The position numbers were made by a program, and so were the translations under genes. Shown here piece after piece: positions 24,114 to 29,710 of a stretch of DNA of 29,710 nt (position 1 is the first letter of the stretch; every line of letters starts with the position of its first letter). The stretch covers positions 1 to 29,710 of the forward strand of contig CAXTCI010000054.1 of the NCBI GenBank assembly GCA_964242325.1, in the 5' to 3' direction. The notes below the pieces were generated by a model. That model was not told where the DNA came from, searched no databases, and saw nothing but the letters and a program-made list of their open reading frames with translations. The DNA is from DASWOJ01 sp964242325 (GTDB lineage Bacteria; Pseudomonadota; Alphaproteobacteria; Acetobacterales; Acetobacteraceae).

Positions 24114-25001
24114 TCAGAAGCCGTACAGCCGGGCCGGGTTGATGGACAGGATGCGAGCGAAGGTTGCGTCGTCGCCGGCCGCATCGCCCAGGCGCGCAAG
24201 CAGCTCGGCAGCGTCGAGGGTGCGGAACGCGATTGGCGGGGCGTTCCTCTGTGGTGTCCCAGAATGGTGGGCAGTGTGCGGCCAGTCCGAGCCCCAGACG
24301 ATATGGTCCGGGTTGGCGTGCACCAGCGCACGGGCGACGGGAGTCGCATCCCGGAAGCCGCTTTCGAGGCGCGACACCCGATAGGCCCCTGAAAGCTTGA
24401 CCCAGCACCGACCCTCACCAAGCAGGTCGAGCACGGGCCGTAACGCTCCGTGCTCGTCCCCGACCGTCGCTCCGCCCATGTGGTCGAGCACGACCGGCAC
24501 CGGGGCGGCCCGGATGGCGCCGGCGATCTCTGACAGCATCGTCAGGCTTCCGTAGATCTGGATATGCCAGCCGAGCGGTGCGATCCGTCCGGCGGTCGCA
24601 TCGAGCAGCGCACGGACGGCGTCCAGGTCGCGTTGGCCGACGCTTTTGGGGTTCAACCGCACGCCTCGCACGCCAGCTTCCTGCAGTTCGGCCAGCGTCG
24701 CGTCGCTGGTGTTGCTGTCGATTTGTGCAATCCCGCGTGCGCTGGCGCCAAGGGCACGCAGGGCATCCACCGTGCAGGTGTTGTCCGTTCCGTACACGCT
24801 CGGCTGCACTACGACGACGCGCTCGAGGCCGAGAGGGGTGGCCATCGCCCGCCAGGATGCGAGCGTGGCCTCCTGCGGCGTGTAGCTCCGCATCTTTGGC
24901 AAGCTATAGCGGTCGGGACCGCCAAAGACGTGCATATGGCAGTCGCACGCCCCCGGTGGCACCATCAGGCGCCGGCTTGCACCGGACAATGCGACCGCCA
25001 T
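24114..25001 (-). CDS. amidohydrolase family lactonase (2-pyrone-4,6-dicarboxylate hydrolase-like)
   Basis: The 295-residue protein is a paralogue of the one at 17309-18151: DCHMHVFGGPDRY with His22 and His24, VQPSVYGTDNTC at 65-76, GVRGVRLNPK, VLDHMGG with His174, CWVKLSGAYRVS and IVWGSDWPH with Asp239. It should hydrolyse a dicarboxylic-acid lactone or similar. The ATG at 25001 follows GGAGGAAAG and was preferred to the start at 25079, which would put the first residues inside the neighbouring gene. It lies 28 bases after the PEP-mutase-family gene and 70 bases before the transporter gene, all in one direction, so an operon is likely. Confidence 0.9.
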   Translation of the reverse strand: MAVALSGASRRLMVPPGACDCHMHVFGGPDRYSLPKMRSYTPQEATLASWRAMATPLGLERVVVVQPSVYGTDNTCTVDALRALGASARGIAQIDSNTSDATLAELQEAGVRGVRLNPKSVGQRDLDAVRALLDATAGRIAPLGWHIQIYGSLTMLSEIAGAIRAAPVPVVLDHMGGATVGDEHGALRPVLDLLGEGRCWVKLSGAYRVSRLESGFRDATPVARALVHANPDHIVWGSDWPHTAHHSGTPQRNAPPIAFRTLDAAELLARLGDAAGDDATFARILSINPARLYGF

Positions 25002-25029
25002 TGCGTCTTTCCTCCGTAGCCGGGGCGGC

Positions 25030-25920
25030 CTAGGAGCGGCTTTCCACCGTTTCCTGCTCGATGAGGTAGAATTCCTCAAGTCCGATGCGGTCCTCGATCT
25101 CCTTGCGGACGCGGATGCACTCGTCGTTCGTCATGCCGGTGTAGTTGCCGGTGCCGCGCAGCTCGGTCAGCATCTTGGACTGCGCATCCACGGCGGGAAG
25201 CATCATGACCTGCGCCTCGATGATCCCGGCGTAGCCCAATTGTTGCAGGGTCTGCCGGCTGAGCACCGGACGGCCGTCGCGCGTTCCGCGGGCGTTCACG
25301 TAGACCAGCGGGACCCGGCAGAGCTTCGGGGCGCGCTCCACCTCGTCCATGTTCCGCGGGAACAGCAGGCCCAGATCGGCACCGGCATCGGCGCCGCGGT
25401 TCACGATCTCGGACGCGACCTCGACGCCGAACTCGCGGCACGAGTCCGACCGGCCGATGATGACGAAGTCCGGATCGACCCGGTCGCGCTCGCGGCAGGC
25501 GTAGCGGATCTTCTCGGCGAACTCCTCCGGGGTGATCTCGTGCACCTGGTAGGTGTGATAATGGGCGCGCTTGGGAAACAGCTGATCCTCGATATGCACG
25601 CCGGCGATCCCGGCGCGTATGAATTCCCGGACCGTTCGCATGGTGTGCAACGGCTCGCCGAAACCCGCACCTGCATCGACCACCATGGGGATGCTTACGG
25701 CCGCGGCCGCGTCGGCCGCTTGGGTGATCTGCTCCGTCATGGTCAGCAACGGCTCGCTTACGGCGCGGGAGCCGCCTGCGACGTAACCGCCGTTGTACAC
25801 CGCCTCGAACCCGGCGTGCTCCACCAGGCGGGCGCCGAGCGCATCGTAAACGGCGGGCATGTGCAGGAAGGTCTTAGCTGACAGCAGCTTGCGCAGCTTC
25901 GTCGTGTTTCTCTCGATCAT
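25030..25920 (-). CDS. isocitrate lyase/PEP mutase superfamily protein
   Basis: The 296-residue protein has the superfamily marks: YDALGARLVEHAGFEAVYNG at 25-44, MVVDAGAGFGEP at 79-90, GVHIEDQLFPKRAHYH at 107-122 (Glu111, Asp112) and IIGRSDS at 154-160. The C-C lyases of the family carry KKCGH or KRCGH, with a catalytic Cys; here the segment is KRAHYH, so that Cys is missing. The reaction could be cleavage, decarboxylation or hydrolysis of a 2-oxo or 2-hydroxy acid. The ATG at 25920 has GGAG 8 bases before it; a GTG at 25932 is less likely. It probably works with the LeuCD-like hydro-lyase and lactonase. Confidence 0.9.
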   Translation of the reverse strand: MIERNTTKLRKLLSAKTFLHMPAVYDALGARLVEHAGFEAVYNGGYVAGGSRAVSEPLLTMTEQITQAADAAAAVSIPMVVDAGAGFGEPLHTMRTVREFIRAGIAGVHIEDQLFPKRAHYHTYQVHEITPEEFAEKIRYACRERDRVDPDFVIIGRSDSCREFGVEVASEIVNRGADAGADLGLLFPRNMDEVERAPKLCRVPLVYVNARGTRDGRPVLSRQTLQQLGYAGIIEAQVMMLPAVDAQSKMLTELRGTGNYTGMTNDECIRVRKEIEDRIGLEEFYLIEQETVESRS

Positions 25921-25940
25921 CTTTGTCTCCACCCCACTTT

Positions 25941-25964
25941 GGCACTAAGTGAAACCATAGTGCC
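25941..25964. promoter_or_regulatory. inverted repeat, candidate operator upstream of PEP-mutase-family gene
   Basis: GGCACTA (25941-25947) and TAGTGCC (25958-25964) form a perfect 7-bp inverted repeat with a 10-base spacer, one helical turn and a half between centres. It lies 21-44 bases upstream of the start codon at 25920. Size and position suit a dimeric regulator such as a GntR-type protein. Confidence 0.4.
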
Positions 25965-26235
25965 GTAGGTTGGCTTTATAGGTCCGCGTAATGCCAGAGT
26001 CAAACCATGTACGCGGCCATCGGACTGCTCGCAATTCGTCCGGATGGAGGCTGGTGTGAGGCATGGACAGCATGAACCCGTTCCACCCGCCGGCCCCCAA
26101 GGAGGATAGGAATGTTGAACCGCTTCGTTCCGTTGACCCATGAGAGGCGGAGGCATTCACAATGCTGGCGCGGACGCGGCATTTCAGTGCTGCGGCCAAC
26201 AGGTGTAGCGCAACAATCTGGATGAGTTGTCGCAT
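25965..26235. other. region between catabolic gene and IS1595-type element, no clear gene
   Basis: About 270 bases. A plus-strand frame of 37 codons (26112-26225) has an AAGGAGG ribosome-like site 6 bases upstream of its ATG but no recognisable product. A minus-strand frame (25945-26235) starts right at the element boundary and also lacks recognisable domains. Neither is called as a gene. Confidence 0.35.
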
Positions 26236-27305
26236 GGCTCTTGTCGGGTTCCAGGGTGGTGATCCGAGTGGTGCCGCTGGCAGGGATCTGTTGTGATGGC
26301 TGAAGCGCGCGAGGAGCCTTTGCCATTATGCCTGCATCCGACTTGGTCAACCTTTCGAGCCTGATGGACGACGCCAAGTGCTTCGCGCTTGTGCGCCAGC
26401 ACCGCTGGCCGGAGGGTGTGCGCTGCCCTGGATGCGACAGTTCCTCGGTGATCCGGGATGGGTGCGACGACACGCAGTTGCATCGCCAGCGTTACCGCTG
26501 CAAGGCGTGCGCGTGCCGCTTCGACGATCTCACCGGCACGATGCTGGCCGGCCATCACCAGCCGTTGCAGGTTTGGGTATTATGCCTCTACTTTATGGGT
26601 CTGAACTTTTCCAATCGGCAGATCGCAGGCGAGCTGGGCTTGGCTGTTTCAGATATGCAGGTCATGACGGAGCAACTTCGCCGCGGGCTGGCCGTCAAGA
26701 CGCCGGAGGTGGAACTGCATGGCAAGGTGGAGATTGACGAAGTTTATGTAGTGGCCGGGCACAAAGGGCAACCGGCAGCGGTGACCAAAAAGGGCGGCTC
26801 GGACGGTGCCGCAAGCTGGCAGGCGCGCCGGGCCGTGGCACGCTGGAAAGGGACAAGCCGCCCATCCTTGGCCTGATCCAACGCGGCGGCCAGGTCGTGC
26901 TGCGCATGCTGGCCAACGTGCAGCAAAGGACGATCAAGCCAATCATCACAGCCGTTGTCGCTCCGGGCGCCTTCATTCACACGGACGAATATAGCATCTA
27001 TGCCCGCTTGCCGTCCTGGGGCTACCGGCACGGGACGGTCTGCCACGGACGTGGTGAATACGCCCGCGACGGGGATGGGGACGGCTTTTGCGAGGTCCAC
27101 GTCAATACGATGGAGGGTTTTTGGTCGCTGCTGCGCTCCTGGCTACGCCCGCACCAAAGCATCTCGCAAGACAAACTGCCGTTCTATCTCGGCTTCTTTC
27201 AACTCGTGCACAACGCGCGCCGACACGGCAAAGCCTTGCTCAGCGTCCTTGTTGCAGCCTTGGTAGCATGATCCCGGCCCACCACCCCGGAACCCAACAA
27301 GAGCC
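26236..27305. mobile_element. IS1595-family insertion sequence
   Basis: The element is bounded by inverted repeats that agree at about 24 of 27 positions. The left end reads GGCTCTTGTCGGGTTCCAGG from 26236; the right end read inward from 27305 is GGCTCTTGTTGGGTTCCGGG. It is 1070 bp long and carries one transposase gene on the plus strand. The 8-bp target duplication expected for IS1595 is not seen in the flanks (TGTCGCAT and TCCGTGTC), so the insertion is old or the flanks were rearranged. Confidence 0.85.
26328..27271 (+). pseudogene. IS1595-family transposase with one frameshift
   Basis: The N-terminal frame (26328-26876) has the zinc-ribbon region (CPGCDSS ... CKACACRF), an RQIAGELGLAVSDMQ helix-turn-helix and the first catalytic Asp in KVEIDEVYVVAGHKG. 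The second frame begins near 26800 (GRCRKLAGAPGRGTLERDKP, then LGLIQRGGQVVLRML) and continues with FIHTDEYSIYARLPSWGYRH and EVHVNTMEGFWSLLRSWLRP to 27271. The two parts together are about 314 residues, the normal size for ISXO2-type transposases. One base has been gained or lost around 26795-26806. The element is probably immobile. Confidence 0.88.
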
Positions 27306-27433
27306 TCCGTGTCACAGATTAATGCTTTGCTATTCGTAGGCGCTGGCGGCACGCGCATGCCCCAACACACGCTGACCACGGGATGCAGATCATGGTCCTG
27401 AGCCCCTCTCACGCTTCCGAAGGATATTGAACG
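27306..27433. other. short intergenic region before the dehydrogenase gene
   Basis: The 128 bases after the IS end hold no gene. GAAGGA about 12 bases before the ATG at 27434 can serve as ribosome site. The natural promoter of the dehydrogenase gene was probably displaced or interrupted by the element. Confidence 0.35.
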
Positions 27434-28384
27434 ATGCTGCATTGTGTGGTCCTCGACGACTACCAGCAGGCGGCCCGGCACTTCGGTGACTGGGACACCT
27501 TGTCCGGCCGGGTGGAAACGGTCATCCTGCACGAGCACCTGGTGGACGAGGCACTGCTGCAGGCCCTGTCCGGCGCTGACATCGTGGTCGCGATGCGGGA
27601 ACGCACACCATTCCAGCGGGCGTTGCTGGCGCGGTTGCCGCGGCTGAAGCTGCTGATCACCACCGGCATGGCCAATGCGTCATTCGACTTCGCCACCGCG
27701 GCCGAGCAGGGCGTCACGATCTGCGGAACACGCGGCTCCGCCGGTTCGGCGGCGGAGCTGGCCTGGGCACTGCTGATGGCCGTCATGCGGCATCTGCCGC
27801 AGGAGGCGACGAACCTTCGGTCCGGCGGCCCCTGGCAGACGAGCGTCGGCAAGGACCTGCGCGGGCGGACCCTCGGCCTGGTGGGGCTGGGCCGCCTCGG
27901 CGGCCGCATGGCCCGGTTCGCGCAGGCCTTCGAGATGCCAGTTATTGCCTGGAGCCCGAACCTGACTGCGGCGCGTGCGAGCGCGGCGGGAGCCAGCCTC
28001 GTCAGCAAGCAGGACCTATTCCGGCAGGCTGACGCGGTAGCCGTGCAGATGGTGCTGTCGCCGGCAACCCGCGGCCTGGTCGGGGCCGCCGAGCTGGCGC
28101 TGATGCGCAGGAATGCCGTCCTGATTAACACCTCTCGCGGGCCGCTGGTGGACGAAGCGGCGCTGATCGCCGCCTTGCGGGACGGGCGGATCGGCGGTGC
28201 CGGGCTCGACACGTTCGACCACGAGCCGCTGCCACCGGACCATCCGTTCCGGAGCCTGCCGAACGTCGTCGCCACTCCGCACCTCGGCTATGTCACCGAG
28301 GAAAGCTATCGCCTCTACTTCGCCGATGCGATCGAGGACATCGAGGGCTGGATCGCGGGCACGCCGCCCAGGGTGCTGGCGTGA
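27434..28384 (+). CDS. D-2-hydroxyacid dehydrogenase family protein
   Basis: The 316-residue protein has the complete NAD-binding and catalytic plan: GLVGLGRLGGRMARF at 148-162 (GxGxxG motif), INTSRGPLVDEAALI with Arg235, FDHEPLPPDHP with Glu264 and TPHLGYVTEES with His283. It should interconvert a D-2-hydroxy acid and a 2-oxo acid with NAD(P)H in the cytoplasm. It fits as a late step in a pathway that makes substituted malates or hydroxy acids. It is divergent from the PEP-mutase-family gene but separated from it by the IS1595-type element. The substrate cannot be inferred; phosphoglycerate, lactate, formate and glyoxylate enzymes share this fold. Confidence 0.93.
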   Translation: MLHCVVLDDYQQAARHFGDWDTLSGRVETVILHEHLVDEALLQALSGADIVVAMRERTPFQRALLARLPRLKLLITTGMANASFDFATAAEQGVTICGTRGSAGSAAELAWALLMAVMRHLPQEATNLRSGGPWQTSVGKDLRGRTLGLVGLGRLGGRMARFAQAFEMPVIAWSPNLTAARASAAGASLVSKQDLFRQADAVAVQMVLSPATRGLVGAAELALMRRNAVLINTSRGPLVDEAALIAALRDGRIGGAGLDTFDHEPLPPDHPFRSLPNVVATPHLGYVTEESYRLYFADAIEDIEGWIAGTPPRVLA

Positions 28385-28476
28385 CCCGGCTGCGGGGGTA
28401 CTTTGCGCCTAGTGTGGTGTTGGTGCATGGATGCGGATCGATAGCTTGCGGGTGTTATTGCGGCTACTCTCCTTCC

Positions 28477-28521
28477 ATGCCGTTCAAGCACGACGCCGCT
28501 CGCCGACATCGCATCCCGCGC
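28477..28521 (+). pseudogene. IS5-family transposase, N-terminal fragment
   Basis: An ATG at 28477 starts MPFKHDAARRHRIPR, the typical first residues of a group of IS5-family transposases (M-P-F/Y-K-H-N-A-x-R-R-H-x-I-P-x). Similarity ends after about 15 codons, right where sequence belonging to the next element begins. It is in the same orientation as the IS5 C-terminal fragment at 15951-16162. Confidence 0.65.
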
Positions 28522-28524
28522 GCG

Positions 28525-29710
28525 CCACCGTGTCACAAAGAGAGCATTCAGAATCGTGGGGTGCTGATCGGGTCGGGTTAGGTTACGGGCTCACGGGGCG
28601 AGGGTGAGCTGGTGTGGCGGGTGAAGCTGGTTGCGGAGCTGCGGCCTGGGGTGATACGGAAACCGAAGTCGCCCGCATTGAGCGCGACGAGCAGGCCGGC
28701 GTGGCCGAGCTTGGGCTTCGGCTCGCCGAGGCGAAGCAACTCACGGCAGCACTTCAGGCTCGGACCGTGCCGGCCCAGGTGGCCGTACTGGGTAGGCGCC
28801 GTCGCTCGTGCGCCGCGTGCGGGCGGGTGCTGGCCAGCAACGGCCATTATGGGGCGAGGTTTCGCTCCCTGTTCGGCGACATGCCGGTCCGGGTTTGCCG
28901 GCTGCACGTCTGCCCCGGTCAGGATATGACTGAGGGTGGGGCGAAGAGCTTTGCCACTCTGGACCTCGGCAAGGATGCGCTCGCACCTGAGCTGGCCTAC
29001 GTGACGGCCCGGTATGCGGCGCTGCTGCCCTTCAGCAAGATCGCGACCTTGTTGTCCGAGCTGCTGCCGGTGGGTGGGGCGCAGAACACGGGCACGGTCC
29101 GGAACAGGACGCTGCGCGTGGGTCAGAATGTCGTCCAGCAACACGTCACCGAGACCGCGAAGCATCCCTTGGCGCAGTCGGCGGGCCCCGTCTTGGTTGG
29201 CCTCGACGGCGGCTATGTGCGCAGCCGGCACCGACAAGAGGAGCACCACTTCAAGGTGGTTGCGGGCAAGATCATCCGTGCCGATGGGGCGCAGCACCGC
29301 TTCGCCTTTGCCCGCAACGGCCAGGCGACCGCGTCCGAGGCGTTTCGGCAGGCGCTCGCCGCGGCCGGAGTGCATGCGGACACGCCGGCGACCGTGCTGT
29401 GCGACGGTGATGCCGGGCTGTGGCGGCTACAGCGCGCGGCGCTGCCCGACGCGACGATCGTGCTGGACTGGTGGCACGCGGCTGTGCGCTTCGAGCATGC
29501 GCTGCAAGCGGCCTGCGGCCTCGGCTCGGGCACGGCTGATACGCACGGCGCGGACAAGGTGGTTCGCGGCCTAGAGCGCGCGAAGTGGCGCTTGTGGAAC
29601 GGGCGCTGGCCCAGATGCCGGCGCAAGCTTGCCGCCCTGTGCCACTGGACGGAGCACAAGTACAGGCGTGACGCCGCCGGTAGCGGCCGGCTTCAGCAAT
29701 GCGCAAGCGA
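28525..29710 (+). mobile_element. second ISKra4-family insertion sequence (partial, runs off the window)
   Basis: The left end is placed near 28525 because IS5-type sequence stops there and an ISKra4-type transposase gene follows at 28612. The inverted repeat could not be defined without the other end. It is a different subgroup from the element at 14476-15928, judged by the transposase sequence. It cuts off the right side of the IS5 N-terminal fragment. Confidence 0.6.
28612..29710 (+). pseudogene. ISKra4-family transposase, partial at window edge, one frameshift near the start
   Basis: The first 13 or so codons (GTG at 28612, WRVKLVAELRPG) are in one frame. From about 28651 the protein continues in another frame as DTETEVARIERDEQAGVAEL and stays open to the last base, about 350 residues. 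It shows SCAACGRVLASNGHY, LDLGKDALAPELAYVTARYA, VLVGLDGGYVRSR (first catalytic Asp), TVLCDGDAGLWRLQ (second Asp region) and IVLDWWHAAVRFEHAL. These are ISKra4 transposase blocks. The final Glu region lies outside the window. The shift sits in a GGGG run at 28648-28651, where an extra G is the simplest explanation. Confidence 0.85.

Noticed and set aside
26112..26225. 37-codon frame with an AAGGAGG motif upstream
   Set aside because: The ribosome-like site is good, but the product has no recognisable features and stops just before the IS; too weak to call as a gene.
25945..26235. Minus-strand frame with a hydrophobic N terminus next to the IS1595-type element
   Set aside because: It starts exactly at the element boundary and has no recognised domain; a truncated gene is possible but cannot be supported.

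Overview
The window is a GC-rich (roughly two-thirds GC) stretch of bacterial chromosome or large plasmid. Codon use, the broken branched-chain-type and NMT1-type solute-binding proteins, the ACS-type transporters and the ISKra4/IS5/IS1595 load suggest an alphaproteobacterium, most likely a Roseomonas-like member of the Acetobacteraceae. That placement is inference; no rRNA or marker gene is present. It is an accessory catabolic region with heavy insertion-sequence debris.

Left part (1-8616). The tail of a membrane-protein gene is followed by an enoyl-CoA hydratase/isomerase gene. A leftward cluster follows: GntR regulator, fumarylacetoacetate-hydrolase-family protein, a 33-codon remnant that looks like the first residues of an intradiol ring-cleavage dioxygenase, an orphan branched-chain-type binding protein and a single-domain MetE-like protein. 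Diverging from the GntR gene is a tightly overlapped ABC importer operon: Tat-exported NMT1-like binding protein, permease, ATPase, second permease.

Middle (8617-16162) is a scrap zone. It holds the 3' half of a Tn3-family transposase with a frameshift and a stop, an unexplained 149-bp segment bounded by a perfect 21-bp inverted repeat, a small split-barrel flavin/PLP-type protein, a chimeric locus joining a secreted hypothetical protein to the tail of a second split-barrel gene, a second orphan binding protein, an alpha/beta hydrolase lacking a normal start codon, a truncated IS4-type transposase, an ISKra4-family element and the C-terminal scrap of an IS5-family transposase.

Right part (16406-28384) is the most coherent system. 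It contains a GntR-type regulator with two winged-helix domains, two lactonase-like amidohydrolases each paired with an ACS-family MFS transporter, a LeuC/LeuD-type hydro-lyase pair without other leucine genes, a LysR regulator, an isocitrate-lyase/PEP-mutase-family enzyme and a D-2-hydroxyacid dehydrogenase. The parts fit uptake of organic acids, lactone opening, hydration to an alkylmalate and then cleavage or oxidation, which resembles the hydratase plus lyase logic of dimethylmaleate breakdown but is not proven. An IS1595-family element sits inside it. The island is bounded by the two opposite halves of IS5-family transposase genes in the same orientation, each cut off on its outer side by an ISKra4-family element (the right one runs off the window). 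This looks like a decayed composite transposon.

No tRNA, rRNA or CRISPR array was found.
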